NCBI RefSeq assembly: GCF_014656415.1
Contig: NZ_BNCJ01000001.1
Span: 609,406-673,405, forward strand
Source: Seohaeicola zhoushanensis
GTDB lineage: Bacteria; Pseudomonadota; Alphaproteobacteria; Rhodobacterales; Rhodobacteraceae
DNA length: 64,000 bases
Direction of reading: 5' to 3'
In this document: in pieces, positions 45,027 through 53,316 of the stretch
Position numbering within the stretch: the stretch's first letter is position 1
Layout of the letters: each line of letters opens with the position of its first letter
Notes under the pieces: generated by a model
The model's database searches: none
What the model was told of the DNA's origin: nothing
Seen by the model: only the letters and a program-made list of their open reading frames with translations
Position numbers and translations under genes: made by a program

Positions 45027-45128
45027 TCAGCGCGCCTTGCGCGCCGCCTTTGCCTCGGCCCGCTTCGGCAGGACCAGCGCCGCGGAAACCAGCGTCAACA
45101 GGCAGACCGTCGCCAAGATCGTCATCAT
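45027..45128 (-). CDS. Possible 33-residue single-helix protein
   Basis: A short frame [21 protein letters not shown] followed by a basic tail rich in Lys, Arg and Ala. GGAG lies ten bases before the first ATG. One membrane helix with a positive C-terminus is all that can be seen. A longer 97-residue reading starting at 45320 exists, but its first two thirds lack any coding character. Downstream is the NDUFS4-like gene after 106 nt. Confidence 0.4.
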   Translation of the reverse strand: MMTILATVCLLTLVSAALVLPKRAEAKAARKAR

Positions 45129-45365
45129 TCGGAAGTTTCTCCGCTCAAAGCCGGGACCGAGGCTAGCACGCGTCCAAGTGATTCCCAAAGCCCATCTGCG
45201 ACCCATTTCGAAACGGCGAACAATCGCCGCTTTATAGCGCGTTTGTTTCCACCGGAGCGGGGATTCGGCCATATTCCACGCCAAATGACCCGACCGGGCG
45301 CACCTTCGCACCCCTTGCATTGGAACAAAAAGGGATCAGATTAACGCCTGCAGAAGGAATCGCCC

Positions 45366-47561
45366 ATGCCCCACGCCCATAACGACCGCTCGATGCCGAT
45401 GATGCAGGCCCTGCCCTCGGGCACCCGCCGCGAGAAGCTGGAGGGCGGGCGCAGGCTGGTCATGCATACCGAGTTCCAGCCGGCGGGCGACCAGCCCACC
45501 GCCATCGCCGAGATCACCGAGGCGATCCTGGCGGGCGAGCAGAACCAGGTGCTGCTGGGCGCCACCGGCACCGGCAAGACCTTTACCATGGCCAAGGTGA
45601 TCGAAGCGACGCAGCGCCCGGCGATCATCCTTGCCCCCAACAAGACGCTGGCGGCGCAGCTTTACGGCGAGTTCAAGGGCTTCTTCCCCGAGAACGCGGT
45701 CGAATATTTCGTGTCCTTCTACGACTACTACCAGCCCGAGGCCTATGTGCCGCGCAGCGACACCTACATAGAGAAGGAAAGCCAGATCAACGACCAGATC
45801 GACCGGATGCGCCACTCGGCCACCCGGGCGCTGCTGGAGCGGGACGATGTGATCATCGTGGCCTCGGTCTCGTGCATTTACGGTATCGGCTCGGTCGAGA
45901 CCTACGGGGCGATGACCCAGGACCTGAAGGTCGGCAAGAGCTATGACCAGCGGCAGGTGATGTCCGACCTTGTGGCGCAGCAATACAAGCGCAACGACCA
46001 GGCGTTTCAGCGTGGGTCGTTCCGGGTGCGGGGCGACAGCCTCGAGATCTTCCCGGCGCACCTCGAGGACCGGGCCTGGAAGCTGTCGTTCTTCGGCGAG
46101 GAGCTGGAGAGCATCACCGAGTTCGACCCGCTGACCGGCGAGAAGACCGGCAGCATGGATCAGATCCGCGTCTATGCGAATTCGCACTACGTGACGCCGA
46201 AGCCGACCATGCAGCAGGCGATCGTGAGCATCCGCAAGGAACTGCGCCAGCGGCTCGACCAGCTGGTGAGCGAGGGCAAGCTGCTCGAGGCGCAGCGGCT
46301 GGAGCAGCGGACGAATTTCGACCTGGAGATGCTTGAGGCCACCGGGGTCTGCAACGGGATCGAGAACTATTCCCGCTATCTCACCGGCCGCGCGCCGGGC
46401 GAACCGCCGCCGACCCTGTTCGAATTCATCCCCGATAATGCCATCGTCTTCGCAGACGAAAGCCACGTCTCGGTGCCGCAGATTGGCGGCATGTATCGCG
46501 GTGACTATCGGCGCAAGTTCACCCTGGCCGAGCATGGCTTCCGCCTGCCCAGCTGCATGGACAACCGCCCGCTGAAGTTCGAGGAATGGGACGCCATGCG
46601 CCCGCAGTCGGTCTTCGTCTCGGCCACGCCGGCGGCCTGGGAGCTGGAACAGGCGGGCGGGGTCTTTACCGAACAGGTGATCCGCCCGACCGGCCTGCTC
46701 GACCCGGTGGTCGAGATCCGGCCGGTCAACACCCAGGTCGACGACCTGCTGGACGAGGTGCGCCGCGTCACCGCCAACGGCTACCGCACGCTGGTGACGA
46801 CTCTGACCAAGCGCATGGCCGAAGACCTGACCGAATACCTGCACGAACAGGGCATCAAGGTGCGCTACATGCATTCGGACATCGACACGCTGGAGCGTAT
46901 CGAGATCCTGCGCGACCTGCGTCTGGGGGCCTTCGATGTGCTGGTGGGCATCAACCTGCTGCGCGAGGGGCTGGATATTCCCGAATGCGGGCTGGTGGCG
47001 ATCCTGGATGCCGACAAGGAGGGCTTCCTGCGCTCGGAAACCTCGCTGATCCAGACCATCGGCCGGGCGGCGCGGAACGCCGAGGGGCGGGTCATCATGT
47101 ATGCCGACCGCATCACCGGCAGCATGGAGCGCGCGCTGGCCGAGACCGACCGCCGCCGCGCCCGCCAGATCGCCTATAACGAGGAACATGGCATCACCCC
47201 GGCCACGGTGAAGAAGAACGTCGAGGACATCCTCGCCGGGCTCTACAAGGGCGATGCCGACATGAGCCGGGTGACGGCAACGGTCGATCCCCGCGTCGCC
47301 GGGGGCAACCTGCAGACCGTGCTGGAGGGCCTGCGCACCGACATGCGCAAGGCCGCCGAGAACCTGGAGTTCGAGGAAGCCGCCCGCCTGCGCGACGAGA
47401 TCAAGCGGCTGGAGGCGGTGGACCTCGCCGTCCACGACGACCCGCTCGCGCGGCAGTCGGCGGTGGAGGCGGCGAGCGAGGCCGCGGTCAAGGGCAAGGG
47501 GCGGAGCACGGCGGGGCGTCCGGGGCAGCATGGGGGGAATGTGCGGCGGCGCAAGCGGTAA
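45366..47561 (+). CDS. uvrB: Excinuclease ABC subunit B
   Basis: A 731-residue helicase-like damage-verification protein of nucleotide excision repair. Walker A is [15 protein letters not shown]. The beta-hairpin that clamps damaged DNA is [20 protein letters not shown]. Helicase motifs follow ([33 protein letters not shown]-type [12 protein letters not shown]). The C-terminal UVR motif ([19 protein letters not shown]) binds UvrA/UvrC. A basic, Gly-rich tail after the UVR motif extends it beyond the about 670 residues of E. coli UvrB. GAAGGAA precedes the ATG. Confidence 0.96.
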   Translation: MPHAHNDRSMPMMQALPSGTRREKLEGGRRLVMHTEFQPAGDQPTAIAEITEAILAGEQNQVLLGATGTGKTFTMAKVIEATQRPAIILAPNKTLAAQLYGEFKGFFPENAVEYFVSFYDYYQPEAYVPRSDTYIEKESQINDQIDRMRHSATRALLERDDVIIVASVSCIYGIGSVETYGAMTQDLKVGKSYDQRQVMSDLVAQQYKRNDQAFQRGSFRVRGDSLEIFPAHLEDRAWKLSFFGEELESITEFDPLTGEKTGSMDQIRVYANSHYVTPKPTMQQAIVSIRKELRQRLDQLVSEGKLLEAQRLEQRTNFDLEMLEATGVCNGIENYSRYLTGRAPGEPPPTLFEFIPDNAIVFADESHVSVPQIGGMYRGDYRRKFTLAEHGFRLPSCMDNRPLKFEEWDAMRPQSVFVSATPAAWELEQAGGVFTEQVIRPTGLLDPVVEIRPVNTQVDDLLDEVRRVTANGYRTLVTTLTKRMAEDLTEYLHEQGIKVRYMHSDIDTLERIEILRDLRLGAFDVLVGINLLREGLDIPECGLVAILDADKEGFLRSETSLIQTIGRAARNAEGRVIMYADRITGSMERALAETDRRRARQIAYNEEHGITPATVKKNVEDILAGLYKGDADMSRVTATVDPRVAGGNLQTVLEGLRTDMRKAAENLEFEEAARLRDEIKRLEAVDLAVHDDPLARQSAVEAASEAAVKGKGRSTAGRPGQHGGNVRRRKR

Positions 47562-47570
47562 ATCAAGAAA

Positions 47571-47600
47571 ACACTGCCCGGCACAAGTGCAGGGCAGTGT
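47571..47600. terminator. Bidirectional terminator after uvrB
   Basis: Perfect 9-bp stem ACACTGCCC/GGGCAGTGT with a 12-nt loop. On the minus strand it is followed by TTTTCTT, a good terminator for the two small genes. On the plus strand it is followed by ATTTGC, a weaker end for uvrB. Confidence 0.85.
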
Positions 47601-47614
47601 ATTTGCAGGCCGGC

Positions 47615-47830
47615 TTACGGCTTCCGTCGATTAACGTTGTCTGTCGTGCTGCGATCCGGATTGTCGCGTGCATACTCCCGGCCGTTAATGTTCACCACAT
47701 GAGCGTCGGGATGTTCTCCCCGTTTAATTTCGCTCACAATCTCTCTGCGGCTCACATTTTTCCGGGAACCGACATCGTAGTGCTCGTTGCGACTGCCAGG
47801 TCCATCATTGCGTCCAATAATCTTGGTCAT
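47615..47830 (-). CDS. DUF3892-like small protein
   Basis: A 71-residue hydrophilic protein. The pattern of SRREIVSEIKRGEHPDAHVVNINGREYARDNPD fits DUF3892, a family of small proteins whose conserved part places 'S..E.v..I..G....' before a short beta-rich end with a DNP/DG-type terminus. GGAG is eight bases before the ATG, and the start overlaps the upstream helix-turn-helix gene by 4 nt, so they form a two-gene operon with its own terminator. Function unknown; the call is moderate because the protein is short. Confidence 0.6.
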   Translation of the reverse strand: MTKIIGRNDGPGSRNEHYDVGSRKNVSRREIVSEIKRGEHPDAHVVNINGREYARDNPDRSTTDNVNRRKP

Positions 47831-48027
47831 GAACGCCACTCCGGATGTTCGGCGGGCGCCACCTCGGTATACCTCTGTCCGGACACAACTTCAGAAACGC
47901 GACCTTGGTTGATGGCGCCAAGGTATGCCGAGATTTGCGCCTGATTGAGGGGCGTGTTTTCCCACAACCATTTAATGTGAGACGCTGTTTCCGCTGTCAG
48001 CCGCGGACTGCTGTTCTTGGATGGCAT
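47827..48027 (-). CDS. Small helix-turn-helix protein
   Basis: A 66-residue protein: SPRLTAETASHIKWLWENTPLNQAQISAYLGAINQGRVSEVVSGQRY. The LNQAQISAYLGAINQGRVSEVVSG part is a helix-turn-helix resembling small proteins in phages and islands that carry 'HQIAAxFGINQGRVSEI'. AGGAGGAA, a consensus ribosome site, precedes the ATG. It is first in an operon with the DUF3892-like gene. A regulatory or antitoxin role is possible but not shown. GC is lower than in the flanking uvrB. Confidence 0.65.
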   Translation of the reverse strand: MPSKNSSPRLTAETASHIKWLWENTPLNQAQISAYLGAINQGRVSEVVSGQRYTEVAPAEHPEWRS

Positions 48028-48587
48028 AGGATTCCTCCTACGTTGCCGTGAAGGCAGCCGTTGATCCTGTCACCAATCAGCGGTAGGTGTTCCTCGCTAG
48101 GGGAGACCAACCAATGGGACAGGACGGCCACTCGGCTGCCGCCATTGTGGCCTCTGAAGGGGCGGGGATGCGAAAGCACCTCGCCCTTTTTCATTGGTTG
48201 AACAATAATCAAAGAGGTATGCGACCTCAAGCGAAATTACTTTGTTACGGTTTTTCTCTGCCTTCTGCCGAATTGCCTTATTAATCCGGCCATGTCAAGT
48301 AACATTATCGCTGGTAGCGATCCGGGTGCGAGGTGCGCGCTATATGTCGCTGGCAAAGATTGTTGGGGCACAAAATAGCCGATTCGCTCGGTCTGCAAAA
48401 GGAACTGGCAGCAAGCGTAGGGTGCGTGCTTGGCGCGCACCGATCCTTCAAGCTGCGGTGCGGTGAAGTGCCCATCACTTCCACTCGGGCCGAGCGCCAG
48501 ACCGCGGGGCCAGCCCTGCGCCCGCCTGGCGCCTTCGGCTTGATTCCGGGCGCATCGGCGCCTTTGGCTGGGGCAGCCCGCTCTTGC
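48028..48587. other. 560-nt region without a supported gene
   Basis: Lower GC at 48180-48400, rising towards the XRE gene. It holds the promoter region of the small operon and an inverted repeat ATCGCT-GGT-AGCGAT (48307-48321). Open frames on both strands (65-112 codons) have no good start, motif or codon bias. Bases 48490-48580 are rich in GCGCC/GGCGC elements and could be a structured or repeated end sequence. Confidence 0.5.
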
Positions 48588-49181
48588 TCAGATGCTCTGC
48601 ACCTGCGGTTCGGTGCAGATGCAGAGCACCTCGGCCTCGCCATCGCCGGTGCTGAGGTAGCCGTGGCCCATGGCGCTGTCGAGGTAGACGCCGTCGCCCT
48701 TGTTCAGGATCACCGGTTCGTAGAATTCGCTGTGCACCTCAACCTGGCCTTCGAGGACGTAGAGGAATTCTTCGCCACCGTGGTGGAACAACTCGCCGAA
48801 GCTCTGGATGTCGCGCGCCTTCACGCGGGCGATGATCGGGACGATGAACTTGTTCTTCACCTCGGGGCAGAGGTAGAGGTAGTCGTAGTTCGAGGTGCTG
48901 ATCAGCGCGCCGTCGCCCTTGAAATAGGGCGAGAAGCGGCTGTTGGGCGTGCTGAGCCGGGCGTTGCCGGTCTCGCCGCCGGTCACCAGGTCGCCGATCT
49001 TCACCCCCAGCCCGTCGCAGAGCTTGAGGATCACGTCGAGCGTGGGAGAGAGCGCGCCGTTCTCGATCTTGGAGATGGTCGAGACCGACACATCGGCGCG
49101 CTCGGCCAGTTCGGCGAGCGTCATCTGGTCGGCTTTTCGTAGCGATCTCAGACGTTTGCCCACTTCGCTCTTGTATGACAT
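48588..49181 (-). CDS. XRE-family regulator with cupin sensor domain
   Basis: A 197-residue transcription factor. The N-terminal helix-turn-helix (residues 1-65) reads VGKRLRSLRKADQMTLAELAERADVSVSTISKIENG. The C-terminal cupin (about 115-190) has FGELFHHGGEEFLYVLEGQVEVHSEFYEPVILNKGDGVYLDSAMGHGYLS, with His/Glu residues that could hold a metal or ligand. Relatives such as PuuR and SutR sense amines or sulfur compounds. It is divergent from the FAD oxidoreductase/TRAP operon with a 159-nt intergenic region containing a large inverted repeat, so it very probably controls that operon. GAAAGGG precedes the ATG. Confidence 0.9.
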   Translation of the reverse strand: MSYKSEVGKRLRSLRKADQMTLAELAERADVSVSTISKIENGALSPTLDVILKLCDGLGVKIGDLVTGGETGNARLSTPNSRFSPYFKGDGALISTSNYDYLYLCPEVKNKFIVPIIARVKARDIQSFGELFHHGGEEFLYVLEGQVEVHSEFYEPVILNKGDGVYLDSAMGHGYLSTGDGEAEVLCICTEPQVQSI

Positions 49182-49248
49182 CGGCGCCCTTTCGTCGGTC
49201 TGCGGGTGCCATTTTCCCATATTTTCATCAAGGTGCACAGCGCAAAAG

Positions 49249-49281
49249 CAAGAAAAGTTTCGTATGTGAAAAATTTTCTTG
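49249..49281. promoter_or_regulatory. Nested inverted repeat in the XRE-oxidoreductase divergent region
   Basis: Outer arms CAAGAAAA (49249-49256) and TTTTCTTG (49274-49281) match perfectly. Inner arms TTTC (49258-49261) and GAAA (49268-49271) share nearly the same centre. The AT-rich symmetric block in the middle of a 159-nt divergent promoter is the best candidate operator for the XRE-cupin protein. Confidence 0.6.
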
Positions 49282-49340
49282 TAATAAAAAATGAATCGGC
49301 CAACATGGGGCCCGACTGACATCCTCGAACGGACATACCC

Positions 49341-50486
49341 ATGACAGCAGTGCCCCTCGGAACAGCAGATTTCGCCGTGATCGGCGGGGGGATCGCCGGG
49401 GCCTCGGTGGCGAGCGAGCTGGCGGCGCATGGGTCGGTGGTGCTGCTCGAGATGGAGAGCGCGCCGGGCTATCACACCACCGGTCGCTCGGCGGCGGTCT
49501 TCGCGCCCTGCTACGGGCCGCAGCCGATCCGCGACCTGACGCGCGCCTCGGAGGCCTTCTTCCGCGCGCCGCCCGAGGGGTTCGCCTCGGTGCCGCTGTT
49601 CTCGCCCCGGCCGATCCTGATGATCGCCCGCGAGGACCAGCACGCGGCGCTGGAGGCGCTGATCGCGGCGGTGGAGACGGAGACGGCGGTGCGCCGGCTG
49701 TCGGGCGATGCGCTGGCCGAGGTGCAGCCGCTGCTGCGCCCCGGCTATGCCAGCGAGGCGATGCTGGACGAGGCCGGGCAGGACATCGAGGTCAACGCGC
49801 TGCACCAGGGGTTCCTGCGGCGGTTCAAGGCGCGGGGCGGCACGGTGCTGACCGGCGCCGAGGTCACGGCGCTGGAACGCGAGGGCGCGGGCTGGCGGAT
49901 CGGGACGGCCAGGGGTGAACTGACCGCGGGGGTCGTCATCAACGCGGCCGGGGCCTGGGCCGACCGGGTCGGCACGCTGGCCGGGGCCGAGCGCATCGGG
50001 CTGGTGCCCAAGCGGCGCACTGCCGCGATGATCGCGGATCACGCCACCATCGACACCGCGCGGCTGCCGATCACCATCGACGCCGAGGAAAAGTTCTACC
50101 TCAAGCCCGACGCCGGGCGGCTGCTGATCTCGCCGGCCGACGAAACGCCGTCCGAGCCCTGCGACGCCTGGCCCGAGGAGATGGACATCGCCATCTGCGC
50201 CGACCGCATAATGACCGCCTTCGACATCGAGATCCGGCGGATCGAGACCAGCTGGGCGGGGCTGCGCAACTTCGTCGCCGACGGGTCCCCGGTGGTGGGC
50301 TATTCCGAAGTGCAGCCGGGCTTCTTCTGGCTGGCCGGGCAGGGCGGATACGGCATCCAGTCCTCGCCCGCTATGGCGCAGTTTGCCGCCTCGGCGGTGC
50401 TGGGGCAGGCGCTGCCTGCCCATGTCGCCGACGCCGGGCTTGACCCGGCGCGCCTGCGGCCCGCGCGGCTGGGGGTGGCGGCATGA
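49341..50486 (+). CDS. FAD-dependent amino-acid/amine oxidoreductase (DAO family)
   Basis: A 381-residue flavoenzyme. The FAD motif FAVIGGGIAGASVASELAAHGSVVLLE opens it, followed by GYHTTGRSAAVF, the arginine-rich segment seen in D-amino-acid dehydrogenases. VVINAAGAWADRVG and the C-terminal GPVVGYSEVQPGFFWLAGQGGYGIQ-like segment complete the fold. It would oxidise an amino acid, probably a D- or N-substituted one, or sarcosine-like substrates. First gene of the operon. Its stop overlaps the DctM start by 4 nt, tying oxidation to uptake. Ruling out glycine- or hydroxyglutarate-type oxidases is not possible by eye. Confidence 0.82.
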   Translation: MTAVPLGTADFAVIGGGIAGASVASELAAHGSVVLLEMESAPGYHTTGRSAAVFAPCYGPQPIRDLTRASEAFFRAPPEGFASVPLFSPRPILMIAREDQHAALEALIAAVETETAVRRLSGDALAEVQPLLRPGYASEAMLDEAGQDIEVNALHQGFLRRFKARGGTVLTGAEVTALEREGAGWRIGTARGELTAGVVINAAGAWADRVGTLAGAERIGLVPKRRTAAMIADHATIDTARLPITIDAEEKFYLKPDAGRLLISPADETPSEPCDAWPEEMDIAICADRIMTAFDIEIRRIETSWAGLRNFVADGSPVVGYSEVQPGFFWLAGQGGYGIQSSPAMAQFAASAVLGQALPAHVADAGLDPARLRPARLGVAA

Positions 50487-51766
50487 TCTGGCTGGTTCCC
50501 CTCGCGGCGGTTGGCTTCCTGGCCTCTGGGCTGGCGCTGGCCTATGTCATCGGCGGCTCGGCGGTGCTCGCCTTCGCGGCGAGTGACAACCTGCGGTACC
50601 TGGCGGTGATGCCGCAGAAGATCTTCTCGCAGATCAGCGTCTTCTCGCTGCTGGCGATGCCGCTGTTCATCCTGGCCGGCGAGGTGATGAACCGGGGCGG
50701 CGTGACCAAGGCGCTGATCGATGCCTCGATGGCGCTGGTCGGGCGGATGCGCGGCGGGCTGGGGCATGTGAACATCCTGACCTCGGTGTTCTTCGCGGGC
50801 ATTTCCGGGTCGGCGGTGGCCGATGCGGCGGCGCTGTCGAACACGCTGGTGCCGGCGATGCGCGAGCGGGGTTATACGGCGGCCTATGCCGGGGCGATTA
50901 CCGCCGCCTCGTCGATCATCGGGCCGATCGTGCCGCCCTCGATCATCCTGATCTTCTACGGCGCGCTGATGCAGACATCGGTGGCGGCGCTCTTCGTGGC
51001 GGGGATCCTGCCGGGGTTGGTGCTGGCGCTGGCGCTGTTCATCGTCAACGGCTGGTATGCCTGGAAGGAAGACCATCCGCGGATCGAGAAGGGCGACGCG
51101 CCGCGCATCCTGCCCGCGCTCTGGCACGCGGCGCCGGCGATGTGCCTGCCGCTGATCATCGTCGGCGGGATCGTCTTCGGCTGGATGACCCCGACCGAGG
51201 CGGCGGCCGTTGCCGTCGTGGCGGCGGCGCTGGTGGCGTGGTTCTACGAGGGGCTGAGCCCGTCGGACATGTGGCATGCGCTGGCGCGCACGGCGGTTCT
51301 GACCGGGTCGATCTTCATGATCCTCTGCGCCGTGGCGGCCTTCGGCCACCTGGCCGCGCTGGAGCGGATCCCGCAGGCGGTGGCCGGGCTGGTCGACCAG
51401 CTGGGGCTGGGACCGGCGGGCTACCTGCTGGCGATGAACGTGATGTTCATCCTTGCCGGCATGGTGCTGGATGTCACCGTGGCGCTGGCGCTGCTGGTGC
51501 CGCTGCTTGCGCCGGTTGCGCTCGCCAATGGCGCCGACCCGGTGCACCTGGGCATCGTCATCTGCTTCAACCTTTCGATCGGCCTGATCTCGCCTCCGCT
51601 GGGGGGCTGCCTGCTGATCGTCTCGACCGTCACGGGCGTGCGCTATTGGGAGCTGGCGCGGAAGATCATTCCCTTCGTGATCGTCGAAATCCTGGTCCTG
51701 GCGCTGCTCGTGGTGGTGCCCGAGATCAGTCTCGCCCTGCCGCGCCTGATGGGCCTCTGGAACTAG
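50483..51766 (+). CDS. TRAP transporter large permease (DctM)
   Basis: A 427-residue inner-membrane protein with about twelve helices, the ion-coupled transport core of a TRAP system. Family marks: SVFSLLAMPLFILAGEVMNRGG, ISGSAVADAAALSNTLVPAM, ASSIIGPIVPPSIILIFYGAL, and SIGLISPPLGGCLLIVSTV near the end. It works with DctQ and uses a sodium or proton gradient. Order DctM-DctP-DctQ is less common than DctP-Q-M. It starts inside the last codons of the oxidoreductase. Confidence 0.93.
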   Translation: MIWLVPLAAVGFLASGLALAYVIGGSAVLAFAASDNLRYLAVMPQKIFSQISVFSLLAMPLFILAGEVMNRGGVTKALIDASMALVGRMRGGLGHVNILTSVFFAGISGSAVADAAALSNTLVPAMRERGYTAAYAGAITAASSIIGPIVPPSIILIFYGALMQTSVAALFVAGILPGLVLALALFIVNGWYAWKEDHPRIEKGDAPRILPALWHAAPAMCLPLIIVGGIVFGWMTPTEAAAVAVVAAALVAWFYEGLSPSDMWHALARTAVLTGSIFMILCAVAAFGHLAALERIPQAVAGLVDQLGLGPAGYLLAMNVMFILAGMVLDVTVALALLVPLLAPVALANGADPVHLGIVICFNLSIGLISPPLGGCLLIVSTVTGVRYWELARKIIPFVIVEILVLALLVVVPEISLALPRLMGLWN

Positions 51767-51790
51767 ATACCAACAGTGGGAAGAACCAAC

Positions 51791-52759
51791 ATGAACCTGA
51801 GAACCTGCATCGCCGCGACGGTCGCGGCCCTGGCCCTGGCCCTGCCGGCCGCCGCCGAAGTGAAGATCGCGCTCGACGCGCCGCCGGACCTGGAGAAGTC
51901 GGGCACCTATGTCTGGGCCCATGCCTTCGGCGAATACCTCAACAGCCAGGGCCTGAAGGCGGTCGAATACGAGCGCAACGCCCTGGGCGAGGAGGCCGAG
52001 CGCCTGGACCAGGTCAGCACCGGGCTGCTCGAGGTATCGATGTCCGATGCCAAGTCGGCCGGGCAGCTTGACGGCACCATCTTCGGCGCGATGATGCCGT
52101 TCTTCTTCGAGAACACCGAGCAGCTCGACAAGGCGCTCGACGGCGGGATGCTGGAGCGGATCAACGCCGGCACCCTGCCGCATGGGGTGCGCGTGCTGGA
52201 TATCGTCTATCTCGGCCAGCCGACCGGCATCTTCACCACCAAGACGCCGATCCGCGCCTTCTCCGACTTCTCGGGCGTGCGGATGCGGGCGCTGGACGAG
52301 CTGCAGATCCAGACCTTCGAGGCTTGGGGCGCCAAGGGCACCATCGTGTCCTGGTCGGAAGTGCCGAATGCGCTGCAGACCGGCGTGGCCGATGGCTACA
52401 TCAACCCGCCGGCGGTGCCGCTGGTCTATGGCCATACCTCCTTCATCAAGTATTTCACCGACGTGAAGATCTCGGCCTCGGTGCGGATCGCGATTGCCTC
52501 GGAAGACTGGTACCAGGGCCTGTCCGATGCCGACCGCGCCATCGTCGACGGCGGCGTGAAGGCCGCGCACGAGGCCAACCGCGCCTTCGTGATCGCCGGC
52601 GAGAAGGTCTTTGCCGAGCTGTCCGATGCCGGGATCGAGGTCATCACCCTCACTCCGGAAGAGCGCGCCAAGTTCCGCGAAGCCTCGCAGCCGCTCTACG
52701 AGAAGGTCGAGATGCCTGCCGGTGCGCTTGACGCCTGGAAGGCCGCGGTCGGCCAGTGA
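51791..52759 (+). CDS. TRAP transporter substrate-binding protein (DctP)
   Basis: A 322-residue periplasmic binding protein. The signal peptide LRTCIAATVAALALALPAAA precedes EVKIALDAPPDLEKSGTYVWAHAFGEYL. The DctP hallmark arginine that clamps a carboxylate lies in SGVRMRALDELQIQ, and MQTGVADGYINPP-like LQTGVADGYINPPAV follows. A carboxyl-bearing ligand is therefore likely. The end region EVITLTPEERAKFREASQPLYEKV is typical. The start at 51791 follows GGGAAG; GTG 51776 would add five residues. Confidence 0.92.
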   Translation: MNLRTCIAATVAALALALPAAAEVKIALDAPPDLEKSGTYVWAHAFGEYLNSQGLKAVEYERNALGEEAERLDQVSTGLLEVSMSDAKSAGQLDGTIFGAMMPFFFENTEQLDKALDGGMLERINAGTLPHGVRVLDIVYLGQPTGIFTTKTPIRAFSDFSGVRMRALDELQIQTFEAWGAKGTIVSWSEVPNALQTGVADGYINPPAVPLVYGHTSFIKYFTDVKISASVRIAIASEDWYQGLSDADRAIVDGGVKAAHEANRAFVIAGEKVFAELSDAGIEVITLTPEERAKFREASQPLYEKVEMPAGALDAWKAAVGQ

Positions 52760-52761
52760 GC

Positions 52762-53316
52762 ATGGGCCGGCATATCGCCCTGGGGCTGGACCGTTTGTCG
52801 GTCCAGCTCAATCGCCTGGCCCTGGTCATGGCGGTGATCGCGGTGGCCGTCATGATGGGCGCGGCCTCATGGCAGGTGATCGCCCGATACCTGCTGGCGC
52901 AACCGCCGATCTGGACCGAGGAACTCGCGCGGTTCTCGATGGTCTGGGCAGGCATGATGGGGGCCTCCTGCGCCTTCCGTCTCAAGGTCGACCCGATCCT
53001 GTTTCCCGAGGCGCTTGCGATGCGCGGGCCGCTCGGGGTCCTGACGACGCTGGTGCGCAGCTTCGGCGCGCTGATATTCGTCCTCGTCACCATCTGGTTC
53101 TGCATCTTCGGCGCGGGCATGGACCCTACGCGCGGCTATATCGCCCGGCTGGCCGGACGGCAGGCCGAAACGATGGATCTGCCCATGATGGTCTTCGGCA
53201 TCGCCATCCCCCTGGCCTTCGCCATCATCGTCATCCACATCCTCGCCGATATCGCCCGGCTGGCGCTGCCAGCCCCGGCGCCATCGGCCGACACAATTCC
53301 GGAAACCGCCGCATGA
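52762..53316 (+). CDS. TRAP transporter small permease (DctQ)
   Basis: A 184-residue protein with four helices (LALVMAVIAVAVMMGAASWQV, FGALIFVLVTIWFCIFG, and others). It has the DctQ signature RYLLAQPPIWTEELARFSMVWAGMMGA. It joins DctM to form the membrane complex. ATG 52762 is used; a GTG at 52756 overlapping the DctP stop is an alternative. It overlaps the M81 gene by 4 nt. Confidence 0.9.
   Translation: MGRHIALGLDRLSVQLNRLALVMAVIAVAVMMGAASWQVIARYLLAQPPIWTEELARFSMVWAGMMGASCAFRLKVDPILFPEALAMRGPLGVLTTLVRSFGALIFVLVTIWFCIFGAGMDPTRGYIARLAGRQAETMDLPMMVFGIAIPLAFAIIVIHILADIARLALPAPAPSADTIPETAA

Noticed and set aside
45336-47531. 731-codon minus-strand frame opposite uvrB
   Set aside because: Exact antisense shadow of uvrB; composition and lack of motifs show that it is not a gene.
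48305-48643. 112-codon minus-strand frame upstream of the XRE gene's 3' end
   Set aside because: Overlaps the XRE-cupin gene end on the same strand in another frame, and shows no motif or start site.
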